A program made the translations under genes and the position numbers. Shown here piece by piece: positions 9,196-18,426 of a DNA stretch of 64,000 bases. Source of the DNA: Labilithrix luteola (GTDB lineage: Bacteria > Myxococcota_A > Polyangia > Polyangiales > Polyangiaceae). Under the pieces are notes generated by a model. The model ran no database searches, was not told where the DNA came from, and was given only the letters and a program-made list of their open reading frames with translations. The first letter of the stretch is position 1, and the number at the start of each line of letters is the position of its first letter. Location: assembly GCF_001263205.1 (NCBI RefSeq), contig NZ_CP012333.1, positions 3,534,001 to 3,598,000 on the forward strand. The letters are read 5' to 3'.

Positions 9196-10478
9196 GCCGC
9201 TTCGGCCTTGGCCTCGAACTCGCGCGTCGAGCGGAGCGAGAGGGCCACGACACTCGCCACGGTCATGCCGATGGCGCCGCAAACGTAGGGTGAACGCGGG
9301 CCGAACTCGCCATAGACCCAGCCACCGAAGGCCGGCCCGAACATGCGAGCGAGGCTGGCGAAGGACTGGTTCGTGCCGAGCGTTCCGCCCTGGGCGCGTG
9401 GGTCGGCGCGCTTCGAAACGTAGGCCGCCACGCTCGGTTGGGTCAGGCCGTTGCCGAGCGCGAGGAGGCAGGCGGAGACGATGAGCGCCGAGCGGCCGAT
9501 GCTCGGCGAGATGGCAAAGCCTGCGAAGGCGAGCGCTTGAATCACGGTTCCGAAGCGCGTGAGCACGGCTTCGTCGTACCTGCGCGCGAGGGGCCGGATG
9601 AGCCCTCCTTGGACTCCCGCGGCCACGATGCCGACCATCGCGAGCACGAGACCGGTGCTCGTCGCGGACATGTCGAACATGTCCTTGTTGAAGAAGCGGA
9701 ATGTCTGATCGAGCACCGTGAACGAAAGCACGATGACGAAGTTCACGAGGATTGCCTGGGCCACGCCTGGGCGCGCCAGCGCCTCACGCGCCGCGGCGAC
9801 GTTGAGTGGCGAGAGGCTGCGCTTCTCCTTCGAGCGGCGCTCGGCGGGCAGCGATTCCTTCAGCCCGAAGTAGGCCCAGGCGAAGTTGACGAGCGAAAGA
9901 CTCGCCGCCACGAAGCAGGGAACCGCGCCGGTGCGGCCGCCGATGGCGATCGACGAGAGCGCCCCGCCCACGCCCGGTCCCAAGATGAAGCCGAGGCCGA
10001 AGGCCATGCCGATGAGGCCCATGCCCTTGGCGCGGTCCTCGGGTTTCGTGACGTCGGCGATGTACGCGCTCGCCGTGCCGAGGTTCGCGGTGGCGATGCC
10101 GCTCCACGCACGGGCGATGAAGAGCCAGGTCACGCTGGAGCCGTGGATGAGGCCCATGCCGAGCCCGATCATCCCGACCGAGGTGGCGAGTACGCTCCAG
10201 AGCAGAACGGGGCGGCGCCCGACGCGGTCCGACACGCGGCCCCACACCGGCACGAACAGGAACTGCATCAGCGAGTAAATCGCGGCGAGCAGCGTTCCGA
10301 CGAAGGCCGTCGTGTGAAAGGTGTCCCGCGCCTCTTCCGCGAGGAATGGCAGCACGAGGCTGAAGCCGAGCAGGTCGAGGAAAACGATGAGAAAGATCGC
10401 GCCGAGGCCGGGCGCGAAGCTCTTCTTCGAAGGGCTCTCCGTCGTTGCCGTCGTTGACTGGGGCGGGGGCGACGCCAT
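9165..10478 (-). CDS. MFS exporter, TetA-like drug/H+ antiporter family
   Basis: 437 residues with twelve predicted helices. The loop 2-3 signature reads GRVSDRVGRRPVLL, the standard MFS GxxxDxxGRR motif, and the family's helix 5 antiporter motif appears as FILGPGVGGAL, both pointing to 12-helix proton-coupled drug exporters (TetA/Bmr type). The substrate cannot be told. It lies 14 bp downstream of tlyA on the same strand and may be cotranscribed with it. The 3' end overlaps the CPBP gene. Confidence 0.9.
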   Translation of the reverse strand: MASPPPQSTTATTESPSKKSFAPGLGAIFLIVFLDLLGFSLVLPFLAEEARDTFHTTAFVGTLLAAIYSLMQFLFVPVWGRVSDRVGRRPVLLWSVLATSVGMIGLGMGLIHGSSVTWLFIARAWSGIATANLGTASAYIADVTKPEDRAKGMGLIGMAFGLGFILGPGVGGALSSIAIGGRTGAVPCFVAASLSLVNFAWAYFGLKESLPAERRSKEKRSLSPLNVAAAREALARPGVAQAILVNFVIVLSFTVLDQTFRFFNKDMFDMSATSTGLVLAMVGIVAAGVQGGLIRPLARRYDEAVLTRFGTVIQALAFAGFAISPSIGRSALIVSACLLALGNGLTQPSVAAYVSKRADPRAQGGTLGTNQSFASLARMFGPAFGGWVYGEFGPRSPYVCGAIGMTVASVVALSLRSTREFEAKAEAAQRNTSTQTS

Positions 10479-10492
10479 CGATGCCCCTTCGA

Positions 10493-11233
10493 CTAGCAGA
10501 GTTTTTTGCGCGCGTGCACGAAGGCCTCGAGATTCCCCTTCGGACCCGGTAGCGAGCTGTCACAGGTCCCGAGAACCTCGAGCCCGGCCGCCTTGACGTC
10601 GTCGATGGCGTCGCCGATGGCTCGCGCTCGAACTTCGGGATCGCGGACCACGCCGCGGGATTTCGAGGCCTCTTCACGGCCGACCTCGAACTGGGGTTTC
10701 ACCAGTGCCACGAGCTCGCCACCCGGCAATAAGCAGCGCGCGATGGCCTCCGTGAGCTTGCCCAGGCCGATGAACGAGGCGTCGACCACGACCAGATCGG
10801 CCAGGCCCCCGACCTGCGCGGGCTCGAGCGTGCGTGCGTTCGTGCGCTCGAGGCAAAGGACGCGGGGATCGACACGCAGTTTGTGCGCGAGCTGACCGTA
10901 GCCGACGTCGACGGCCGCCACGTACACGGCGCCGCGCTGGAGGAGGCAATCGGTGAAGCCTCCGGTCGAGGCGCCGAGATCGATGCAGCGCTTGCCCTGG
11001 GGATCGACGCCGAAGGTGTCGAGCGCCCCGGCGAGCTTCACCCCGCCGCGCGAGACGTACGGATGGTCCTCGCCGCGCACGACGATGTTCGCGTCTTCGG
11101 GCAGCGTGGTTCCAGCCTTGTCGATGCGCGTTTCTCCGACGTGGACCTTGCCGGCGAGGATGAGCGCTTGGGCCTTCGCACGCGTGGGGGCGAGGCCTCG
11201 CGTGACGAGGAGCTGATCGGCGCGAACCTTCAC
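10493..11233 (-). CDS. tlyA: TlyA-type rRNA (cytidine-2'-O)-methyltransferase / haemolysin A family
   Basis: 246 residues. An N-terminal S4 RNA-binding domain (RADQLLVTRGLAPTRAKAQ, ~4-60) precedes an FtsJ-like SAM methyltransferase domain with the SAM loop IDLGASTGGFTDCLL (~84-98), DVGYGQLAHKLR, and LVVVDASFIGL. TlyA enzymes 2'-O-methylate 16S and/or 23S rRNA and set capreomycin sensitivity in mycobacteria. The GTG start overlaps the stop of the binding-lipoprotein gene by 4 bp (GTGA), so translation is probably coupled. Confidence 0.93.
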   Translation of the reverse strand: MKVRADQLLVTRGLAPTRAKAQALILAGKVHVGETRIDKAGTTLPEDANIVVRGEDHPYVSRGGVKLAGALDTFGVDPQGKRCIDLGASTGGFTDCLLQRGAVYVAAVDVGYGQLAHKLRVDPRVLCLERTNARTLEPAQVGGLADLVVVDASFIGLGKLTEAIARCLLPGGELVALVKPQFEVGREEASKSRGVVRDPEVRARAIGDAIDDVKAAGLEVLGTCDSSLPGPKGNLEAFVHARKKLC

Positions 11234-12180
11234 GGCGGGCTCGTACGGCCGGCGGCCGCCGCGTCGAGCGGAACGTCGGGATGAATGGCCTTGGCCAGTG
11301 TGGCGAGGCCGTCGGCGATGCGGGGCCCAGGACGGAGCACGCTCTCGTCGGTGATGGAGACGACGTGGTCCGTCTTCACGGCGCGTACGTTACTCCATCC
11401 CGGCGCGTCCTTCGTGATGCGCTCGTTGCCGTGCGACTCGGCCATCGCGGCGTTGACGATGACGTCGGGATCGAGCGACATGACGCGCTCCACTCCGATC
11501 GTCGGATACGCGCCGCCTCCGGTGACGACATTGATGCCTCCGGCGTGACGGATCATCTCGTCGGCGAAACCCTCCGGGCCGGCCACGCTGAGCGGTGCGA
11601 GGCCGAACACGAGCAAGACGCGCACGGGCGGCTTCTGACCAACGGCCTTTTCGATGTCGGCGATCCGGCGGTGCATCGAACCGAGCTGGGCGCTTGCTTG
11701 CTCGACGTGCCCCGTTCGCTCACCGAGGCCGCGGATCATGGTGTCGATCTCCGCGAAATTCTCGGTCTTCGGAAAGTACGTGGCGATGCCTCGCTGCTCG
11801 AGCCGCTCGGTGATGGCGGCGCCCGCCGGGCCTCGTGCACCGGTGACCAGATCGGGCTTGAGCGCGAGGATCGCCTCCAGACTCGGATCGACGTACCCGC
11901 CGACCTGGGGGAGCGCGAGGACCTCCTTCGGCCAATCGCAGTACCGCGAGCGACCGACCACTTCCTTGCCGGCGCCGATGACGAACAGAGCTTCGGTCGT
12001 CGATGGCGAGAGCGAAACGATGCGCTTCGGCGCTCCCTTCGAACCCGCGTCGTCGTGCGCGGCCGGCTCCTGCGATTTGCCTCGGCAACCCGTCGCCAGA
12101 AAGAGAAACGCGAGGACGACGAGGAGTACTCCGCGCGAGCTGGTCGCACGGGCACCGTTCTTCGGACGTGCTGCGCTCAT
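11230..12180 (-). CDS. BtuF/FepB-like periplasmic binding lipoprotein (helical-backbone metal receptor)
   Basis: 316 residues with a signal and lipobox (LFLATGC, lipid Cys ~32). The class III binding-protein fold is visible: PKRIVSLSPSTTEALFVIGAGKEVVG with the usual first strand and helix, then YCDWP, the long linker helix, and DPDVIVNAA in the second lobe. The SRYCDWP segment is typical of the cobalamin-binding BtuF side of the family. No ABC permease or ATPase is adjacent, so the transporter must be elsewhere, or the protein may act as a sensor. Overlaps the response regulator upstream (ATGA) and tlyA downstream (GTGA). Confidence 0.85.
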   Translation of the reverse strand: MSAARPKNGARATSSRGVLLVVLAFLFLATGCRGKSQEPAAHDDAGSKGAPKRIVSLSPSTTEALFVIGAGKEVVGRSRYCDWPKEVLALPQVGGYVDPSLEAILALKPDLVTGARGPAGAAITERLEQRGIATYFPKTENFAEIDTMIRGLGERTGHVEQASAQLGSMHRRIADIEKAVGQKPPVRVLLVFGLAPLSVAGPEGFADEMIRHAGGINVVTGGGAYPTIGVERVMSLDPDVIVNAAMAESHGNERITKDAPGWSNVRAVKTDHVVSITDESVLRPGPRIADGLATLAKAIHPDVPLDAAAAGRTSPP

Positions 12181-13544
12181 CCGCGCTCGAGCAGGCCGTA
12201 CTTGTGGAGCTTCTCGATGAGCGCCGGACGCGAGACGCCGAGTCGACGTGCGGTCTCGCTCTGGTTCTTGTGCGCTGTTTCGAACTCGGAAGCGATGATC
12301 GAGCGCTCGAACGCTTCGACGCGCGCACGGAGCGGATGGCTCGGCCCCGGGTCGCCGTCGGAGAGCGAAATGCGCGACGTACTCTGGGGCGTAGCGTCGA
12401 GCGAGCGCCAGAGAGCGAGCGTCAGGTGGTCCTCGGCCGTGAGCGCGAGGAGGCGCGCGACCGTGTTTTCGAGCTCGCGGACGTTGCCCGGCCAGTTGTG
12501 CGCTTTGAAGGCCTCGATGAGTGCCTGGTCGATCGTGACCTGGCCCATGCCATAGCGATCGGCGTAAGTGCGGACGAACGCCGTGACGAGCGGCTCGATG
12601 TCTTCCGGGCGCTCGCGAAGCGGCGGCACGCGGATGGGAACGACGTTGAGCCGGTAATACAGGTCTTCGCGGAAACGCCCGGCCTTGGCCTCGGCGGCGA
12701 GATCGCGATTCGTGGCGACGACGAGGCGAACGTCGACGATCTCCGCGCGACCACCGACCGGCTGCACTTCGCCCGACTGCAGCGTGCGCAGCACCTTGGC
12801 CTGCATGCCGAGGGGCAGCTCACCGATTTCGTCGATGAACAGCGTGCCCTTGTCGGCCTGCTGGAAGTAGCCGTTGCGCGCGGCGTGGGCGCCGGTGAAT
12901 GCGCCCTTCGTGTGACCGAACAGCTCGGACTCTGCCAGCTCGGCGGGGATCGCCGCGGCGTTGAAGCGGACGAGCGGCTTGTCGGCGCGCTTCGAGTGCG
13001 CGTGCAGCGTGGCCGCGAGGACGTCTTTGCCGACGCCGCTCTCGCCCGTGAGAAGGACGGTGACGTCTTTCGGCGCCACGCGAGCCACGAGATCGAGCAC
13101 GCGACGAAGGGCAGGGCTCTCGGCGATGATCGGACGGCCGAGGGCGGCCTGCGTGCGGAGTCGCGCGTTTTCGAGCTTGAGGCGGCGCGTTTCGATCGCG
13201 CGCGTGACCGAAAGGATGAGCTCGTCGGGATCGAACGGCTTCGGCAGGTAGTCGAATGCACCGGCCTTCATCGCGGCCACGGCCACGCGCTCGGAGCCGT
13301 GCGCCGTGAGCATCATCACGGGGACGCTCGGATCCTGGACGCGGATCGCCTCGAGCACCTTCATGCCGTCCACGTCGGGCATGGCCAGGTCGGTCAAGAC
13401 GACGTCTGCACCGTGCGCCTCGAACGCGGCAATTCCGCTTGCGCCGCCGTCGGCGCTTTCGACCTCGATACCTGCGTCCCCAAGGACTGCCTCGAGGGTG
13501 AAGCGCATCGACGCTTCGTCATCGACTACCAGGACCCGTGCCAT
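12177..13544 (-). CDS. Sigma54-dependent response regulator (NtrC family)
   Basis: 455 residues. Receiver domain 1-120 with phosphorylation site Asp52 (VVLTDLAMPD) and Lys102; AAA+ domain ~140-370 with Walker A GESGVGKD (167-174), the sigma54 contact loop GAFTGA (214-219) and the FIDEIGEL Walker B; and a C-terminal Fis-type helix-turn-helix (NQSETARRLGVSRPALIEK). The ATG at 13544 begins the receiver; the frame is open further upstream but carries no conserved sequence. The sensor kinase gene ends 86 bp upstream on the same strand, making this its likely partner. Activates sigma54 promoters on phosphorylation. Confidence 0.95.
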   Translation of the reverse strand: MARVLVVDDEASMRFTLEAVLGDAGIEVESADGGASGIAAFEAHGADVVLTDLAMPDVDGMKVLEAIRVQDPSVPVMMLTAHGSERVAVAAMKAGAFDYLPKPFDPDELILSVTRAIETRRLKLENARLRTQAALGRPIIAESPALRRVLDLVARVAPKDVTVLLTGESGVGKDVLAATLHAHSKRADKPLVRFNAAAIPAELAESELFGHTKGAFTGAHAARNGYFQQADKGTLFIDEIGELPLGMQAKVLRTLQSGEVQPVGGRAEIVDVRLVVATNRDLAAEAKAGRFREDLYYRLNVVPIRVPPLRERPEDIEPLVTAFVRTYADRYGMGQVTIDQALIEAFKAHNWPGNVRELENTVARLLALTAEDHLTLALWRSLDATPQSTSRISLSDGDPGPSHPLRARVEAFERSIIASEFETAHKNQSETARRLGVSRPALIEKLHKYGLLERG

Positions 13545-13630
13545 CGGCCCGAAGCTAGCATGCGTGCCGTTCGGTTCCTGGTCCCTCATGGCGCCCGTCG
13601 TTCCGTCCATTGGTCGCCTAGGATTTCCCG

Positions 13631-15178
13631 TCAGGACGGGACTTTCTCCGGCTCGCCCGTGAGCGTCGAGGCCGACGACGGCCGTGCCTCGGGGAGCTTC
13701 GTGGCGGCTTCCTTCGCCTTGGCGAGCACTTCGTGGCGGCACGGGTTCGGAAGCTTGGCCTTGAGCGCCTGCGCGAAGCTGGCGCACGCGGGCAGGACGA
13801 CGGTGGCCGTGGTGCCGCGGCCGATGGAGCTGTCGAAGCGGAGCGTTCCGCCGTGCTGCTCGATAATGCCTCGTGCGACGGCGATGCCGAGGCCCGAACC
13901 GCCTTCCTTCGTGGTGAAGTAGGGCTTGCGGATGCGCTCGATGACCTCGGGGGCCATGCCCGCGCCGTGGTCGATCACCTTGATGTGGGCCGCGCCGTCG
14001 GCATAGCTCTTCGCGATCTCGAGCGTCACGCTGGCGCCGCGGGCCGAGGCCTGCATCGCGTTGAGCACGAGGTTCAGGAGTGCCTGGCGGAGCTTGCGCG
14101 TATCCGCGTTCAACGAGAGCTCGCGCGAACCGCGGACCTCGATGCTGACGCCCGCGTCGGCGGCACGCGTTTCGAGGAGCAGCCCGAGCTCGCGTGCGAT
14201 GTCGTAGGGCTTCGTAGGGCCGATAGCCAGGTCATCGAGGCCGCGCGAGAAGGAGAGGAAGCCGTCGACGATGTCCTGGAGGCGCTCCGCCTCGCCCGCG
14301 ACGATGGTGAGGCGCTCTTTGACCTTGGGGTCGTTCGAGCTGCGCGCCATGTGGGTCGAGAGGCCCTTGATGGCGGCGAGGGGGTTCTTCACTTCGTGCG
14401 CGAGACGCGCCGCGATGCCCTCGAGCGCGCGGGTCCGGCCTTCGCTCTCGTCGCAGAGCTCTTCGCGGCGGGCGTCGAGCTCGAGGGCGATGCGCTCGTA
14501 GGCTCGGCTGATGCCCATGCCGATCTTCACGCACGCGATGGTGGAGACGACGCCAGCGACGAGCGCGAGGGTGATGAACTCACTGCTCGCCCGTCCGTCG
14601 ATGCGTCCGAGCGGGGCATAGATCTCTCCGATCGGCGAATGGGACGCAGCCGCCATGAAGCCGAGGCCACCGAGGAACCCCGCGAGCATCGCGTACCGTG
14701 AGCCCTCGAGCTCCGGGTTCATCGAGACCGAGAACAGGTACGGCACCGCCATCAGGAGAAGCGGGCTGGCGAGACCACCCGTGTTGGCGATCGAAGCGAG
14801 CATGCCGACGAGAGAGAGCGTCAGGCCGATGCGAATGCGCGTAGCGAACGCGCCCGCCGACTTCTCGATGAGCACGTAGCCGCACGTCGAGAGCCCATAG
14901 GCTGCAATCTGCAACCAAACGCGGGCGCCGGGCGCTCCACGGAAAAGCATGATGCCGAGGACGATGGCCTGGAACGGCATCACCATCGCGAAGCGCTTTC
15001 GCGACGTGACGTCGTGCATCTCGGCGAAGACGCGACGGCGGACCGCGATGAAGCGCGCCTTCTGGCGATCGGTGGCCGTGCTCGCGGCGCTGGCCTTGGG
15101 CTCGAGCGACGGCAAGGCGGCAGCGCTCGGCGCAGCCTCGCGATCGACTCGCGCAGTCGGAACGAGCTCCGTATCCAT
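13631..15178 (-). CDS. Membrane sensor histidine kinase
   Basis: About 515 residues. A charged cytoplasmic N-terminus is followed by roughly six membrane helices (~65-220) with no obvious periplasmic sensor. A HisKA dimerisation helix carries the phosphorylated His in RLAHEVKNPLAAIKGL (~261), and the ATPase domain shows the N box LLNLVLNAMQASA, G1 DHGAGM and G2 GGSGLGIAVARGI. A lysine-rich tail follows. The ATG at 15178 has GGGAA at good spacing; an ATG six codons earlier is possible. With the downstream sigma54 regulator it forms a two-component pair, possibly sensing membrane state. Confidence 0.92.
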   Translation of the reverse strand: MDTELVPTARVDREAAPSAAALPSLEPKASAASTATDRQKARFIAVRRRVFAEMHDVTSRKRFAMVMPFQAIVLGIMLFRGAPGARVWLQIAAYGLSTCGYVLIEKSAGAFATRIRIGLTLSLVGMLASIANTGGLASPLLLMAVPYLFSVSMNPELEGSRYAMLAGFLGGLGFMAAASHSPIGEIYAPLGRIDGRASSEFITLALVAGVVSTIACVKIGMGISRAYERIALELDARREELCDESEGRTRALEGIAARLAHEVKNPLAAIKGLSTHMARSSNDPKVKERLTIVAGEAERLQDIVDGFLSFSRGLDDLAIGPTKPYDIARELGLLLETRAADAGVSIEVRGSRELSLNADTRKLRQALLNLVLNAMQASARGASVTLEIAKSYADGAAHIKVIDHGAGMAPEVIERIRKPYFTTKEGGSGLGIAVARGIIEQHGGTLRFDSSIGRGTTATVVLPACASFAQALKAKLPNPCRHEVLAKAKEAATKLPEARPSSASTLTGEPEKVPS

Positions 15179-15304
15179 GATGTTTCCCGGAAGCATACCG
15201 CGCCGACCTTCCCTCTACGATGCCGCGCCGTTGGGAAGCGTTTCTCTCGTGAATCCTCGGGCGAAAGGGCGGTTCCGCACCGTCGCCCGAGCCACCTGCG
15301 CTCT

Positions 15305-16609
15305 TCAGCTATCGCGTGATTCCGAGGAGTTGCTGCGCCGACGCACGGCGAGAAGCCCGAGCGCGACCATGAGGCCGAGCTCGGCGCCGGCCCACGAGGT
15401 GCGCGTCTGTCCAGTGCTCGCCACCGCGCAACCCGACGTGGTCGTGGTGGTTGTCTGCGGCTTCGACGCTTCCGCCTTCTTCGGGAGGCACACGTCGCTC
15501 TCGCACACGTACCCGTCGGGACAGCTCGTCGCGTCCGTCGCGTCACACGCCGTCGAACAGGTGCTCTTGTCGTTGCTGTCCGTCGCGCAGACCGCGCTCT
15601 CGCACTCGCTGCCGTCCGTGCAGTCATCGCCGAAGCTTTTTGGCGCCGGAGTCGGGGGCGCTCCGCTGTCTTTTGCGCCCGCGTCCGCCTCCGGGGGAGC
15701 CGGCGCCGTCCAGGCGGGTTCGGGGTAGAGCTTCCAGTTGTTCGAGGCCTGCTTCACCGTGTTGATGATGAGATCGCGGTACGCGTCGAGGCGCGTGTAG
15801 ATCGAGCCTACGCACTGGCCGTTCTCCTCGCCGCCGCGCGAGAGCACGCCGAACGACAAGGCACCGTTGCCGTCGGCCTTGGAGAACGTGTTGTCGTCGT
15901 AGGCGCTCGAACCGCTGTCGCCGCTGCACGTGCCGTCGCCGCCGATGAACTCGTTGTCGTTGATCACGCCGCCGCAATCGGCCTTCGGCGAGCCGGGAAC
16001 GCAGAGCACCGGAATGCCCCGCTTGATGCGCCGCTGGCCGACGCCGGGCCCCTGGGGGCTCGTCACGCCGTAGCCGACGGCGGTGAACGAGTGAGAATAG
16101 ATCGACTTCCACATCGGATACTGCACGCCGGGGACGATGGGCTTGGCCTCGGTCTCCTCGATCACATCGTCGAGAATGAGGAGCGCGATGTCGTGGCCGC
16201 AGATGTGGTCGTCGTCGGGGACGGCGTGGTCCATGACTTGGTGCCAACCGGTGGAGCCGCTCCACATCGACGCGTTCGTCGTGACGGAGAAGGTGCGGGC
16301 TTCCAGATCACCGAAGGTCGGGTTCTTGCTGCAATCGATGGTCTGCTCCGTCTTGTTGACGCAATGGCGCGCCGTCACGACGACGTTCGGCGCGATGAGC
16401 GCGCCGGAGCAGAATCCCTGGCACTGCCCGGGGCCGCTGCCGCCGATGCAGACGCCGACCGCGAACGGGTGCGCCGAGTCCAGCGTGCCACCTTGAATCG
16501 CCTGGGAGACCGCGGAGGCCTTGCCCTCTTTGGGCGCCGGGTCCGTCGACGAACACCCTGCTGCGAGAACCAACGAAAGCGCCCCCGCGCCGAGCCAAGC
16601 GAACCTCAT
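15305..16609 (-). CDS. Trypsin-like serine protease lipoprotein with MYXO-CTERM-like tail
   Basis: 434 residues. Signal with lipobox LVLAAGC (lipid Cys19). Chymotrypsin-fold S1 protease ~38-285 with His82 (TARHC), Asp140 (GHDIALL) and Ser232 (GDSGSS); all three triad residues are present. A Pro/Ala/Asp linker follows, then an EGF-like Cys-rich segment (~325-380, CTDGSECESAVC and CPDGYVCESDVCLP), a Thr run, and a C-terminus of the form Cys - hydrophobic helix (LGLMVALGLLAV) - RRR. That last arrangement matches the myxobacterial MYXO-CTERM sorting signal. Expected at the cell surface. The lipobox plus tail combination is unusual. Confidence 0.9.
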   Translation of the reverse strand: MRFAWLGAGALSLVLAAGCSSTDPAPKEGKASAVSQAIQGGTLDSAHPFAVGVCIGGSGPGQCQGFCSGALIAPNVVVTARHCVNKTEQTIDCSKNPTFGDLEARTFSVTTNASMWSGSTGWHQVMDHAVPDDDHICGHDIALLILDDVIEETEAKPIVPGVQYPMWKSIYSHSFTAVGYGVTSPQGPGVGQRRIKRGIPVLCVPGSPKADCGGVINDNEFIGGDGTCSGDSGSSAYDDNTFSKADGNGALSFGVLSRGGEENGQCVGSIYTRLDAYRDLIINTVKQASNNWKLYPEPAWTAPAPPEADAGAKDSGAPPTPAPKSFGDDCTDGSECESAVCATDSNDKSTCSTACDATDATSCPDGYVCESDVCLPKKAEASKPQTTTTTTSGCAVASTGQTRTSWAGAELGLMVALGLLAVRRRSNSSESRDS

Positions 16610-16881
16610 CGAAGACGACCTTTCCGCGTAACTATGCAGACCGAAAGTACCCGCAGCCTCTGCGAATCAGGCAGGCCTGCGCGCGGGCGGGCACACTCTA
16701 CGGGGACTTTGTTCAAGAGCAAACGACCGTGCGGTATGGCGCCCCGCGTCAGGCTAACTGCCGAATTGCGCCGCAAATTTGGCCGTTTCGAGGGTGCCGT
16801 GGCCTCCTAGCCCAGCAGCGAGCGAGCCGTCTTTTCGTGCACCGCGTTGCCGCAGATTTTTTTTCGAGGAGGCGATACGTG
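16610..16881. other. Divergent intergenic region, protease to outer-membrane protein
   Basis: 272 bases between divergent genes; both promoters must lie here. The only clear signal is the ribosome site AGGAGG at 16867-16872, 9 bases before the ATG of the barrel gene. Nothing else recognised. Confidence 0.6.
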
Positions 16882-17715
16882 ATGAGGTCTGCACTGTCGT
16901 TTGCGGTGGGTATCGCGCTGGCGCTGATGGCGCCTGCGGCGTTGGCGCAGGACAACCAGGGTGCCGCCGGTGCAGGCGTGTCGGGCTCCGTCAGTGGTGG
17001 CGCGCAGCTTCCGCCGCCGGCCGTGGCAGCCCCCGCCGCCGCGCCGGCTGCCGCGCCGGCTTCGGCCGCACGCGTCGACCCGGCGGACGACGCCATGTCG
17101 GATCACGAGAAGTACGCCGTTGGTCACTTCGCGGTCGGCTACCTCGGCTTCACGAGCATCCCGCTCGACGGCGTGCCCGCGGGCGTGTCGGCGCCGGTCA
17201 TCGGCGCTCGTTACTGGCTCAACGAGAAGATCGGTATCGATTTCGGCGCCGGTCTCGGTCTCACGGGCGGCTCGACGGAGACGACGGCAGCCAACGTGAC
17301 GACGACCAGGGACAAGGCCGGCGTCTTCGGTCTCGCCCTCCACGGTGGCGTGCCGATCGCTCTCGCGCACCAGAAGCACTACAAGTTCCTCATCGTTCCG
17401 GAGATCAACGTCGCCTTCGCGCACTCGAGCGAAGCGGTTCCGAACGCGAACGACATCTCGCACAATGGCTTCCACCTCGACGTGGGTGCGCGCGCCGGTG
17501 CGGAAGTCCACTTCGGCTTCATCGGCATCCCGCAGCTCGCTCTCCAGGCGACCATCGGCGCATTCCTCCGCACCGACCACACGTCGCGCTCGCAGGACTT
17601 GCCCGGCGGCACGGCCAAGGCCTCGGATACGACGACGGCGCTCGGAACGAGCGTTCAGAGCGATCCCTGGGCGCTGTTCGTGAACAACATCTCGGCGCTC
17701 TACTACTTCCCCTGA
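16882..17715 (+). CDS. Outer-membrane beta-barrel-like protein
   Basis: 277 residues from ATG 16882, chosen for the AGGAGG 9 bases upstream and an immediate signal peptide (ending AALAQ). A Pro/Ala-rich spacer (~45-65) separates it from a C-terminal domain of alternating polar and hydrophobic strands (FAVGYLGFTSIPLD, IGARYWLNEKIGIDFGAG, KFLIVPEINVAFAHS, LDVGARAGAEVHFGF), ending in an aromatic strand SALYYFP. This is the pattern of small OmpX/OmpW-like barrels, without a family signature I can name. Followed by two lipoprotein genes on the same strand. Confidence 0.75.
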   Translation: MRSALSFAVGIALALMAPAALAQDNQGAAGAGVSGSVSGGAQLPPPAVAAPAAAPAAAPASAARVDPADDAMSDHEKYAVGHFAVGYLGFTSIPLDGVPAGVSAPVIGARYWLNEKIGIDFGAGLGLTGGSTETTAANVTTTRDKAGVFGLALHGGVPIALAHQKHYKFLIVPEINVAFAHSSEAVPNANDISHNGFHLDVGARAGAEVHFGFIGIPQLALQATIGAFLRTDHTSRSQDLPGGTAKASDTTTALGTSVQSDPWALFVNNISALYYFP

Positions 17716-17819
17716 GAGGCGCGAGCGGTTCGCTCGAAGCAGCTCGACGAGCTACCGTTCTTGGCTGGGCGGGATCTTTCGCAAGGTCCCGTCCCGGCCC
17801 CTTTCTCGTAGAGATCATC

Positions 17820-18404
17820 ATGCGAAAGAGCCTGAGCATCGTCTTCGCGAGTGGACTCGTCGCGAGCCTCGTGGCGTGTGGATCGGGATCGGTCGGAACG
17901 TACTCGTACGAACAAGCGTACGAAGGCCACCCCGGCGACTTCACTCCGCCGAGCGAGAGCAATCAGCAGCGGCCGCGGAACGGACAGCAGGCGAGCAACC
18001 CGCCGCGCACCTCGAGCGGCAGCAGCGTCGACGTGGCGCCGAGCGCAGGCTCGAGTGGCAGCAGCGGCTCCACGAACAGCAAGCCTGTCCTCGATGCGGG
18101 ATCGAGCGGTACCAGTGGCACGACCAAGGGGGCCTGCAGCGTTTGCGGCGCTACGTATTCCTGTCAGGGGTTCGTGAGTGGTCAGGCCGGTGAGCCCCCC
18201 CTGCAGCAGACGTTCACCATCGGGCCCGCGAGCAACAACACCTGCGCCATCGCCGAGAGAGGCACCGCATCGCTGACGTGCGATGGCCGCGTGACGTCCT
18301 TGGATGGAAGCGTCTCCGGAAGTTGGACCGCGTCGAGCGGCGAGCTTCTCGTCACGCTCGACGAGTCAGGGACGACCACCACGTACGACTGTACGAAGCA
18401 GTAG
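17820..18404 (+). CDS. Small lipoprotein, HPGDF family copy A
   Basis: 194 residues. Lipobox LVAC with lipid Cys20. Directly after the anchor lies a conserved stretch EGHPGDFTPPSESNQ, then a low-complexity Ser/Gly/Asn linker (~45-105), and a small C-terminal domain with Cys-x2-Cys (CSVCGATYSCQG) and further cysteines ending YDCTKQ. The C-terminal part looks like a small disulfide-stabilised beta domain. It is a tandem paralogue of the next gene (same order of parts). No known family recognised. Starts 104 bp after the barrel gene. Confidence 0.75.
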   Translation: MRKSLSIVFASGLVASLVACGSGSVGTYSYEQAYEGHPGDFTPPSESNQQRPRNGQQASNPPRTSSGSSVDVAPSAGSSGSSGSTNSKPVLDAGSSGTSGTTKGACSVCGATYSCQGFVSGQAGEPPLQQTFTIGPASNNTCAIAERGTASLTCDGRVTSLDGSVSGSWTASSGELLVTLDESGTTTTYDCTKQ

Positions 18405-18426
18405 CGAAATCACAGGTCGAGGCGTC

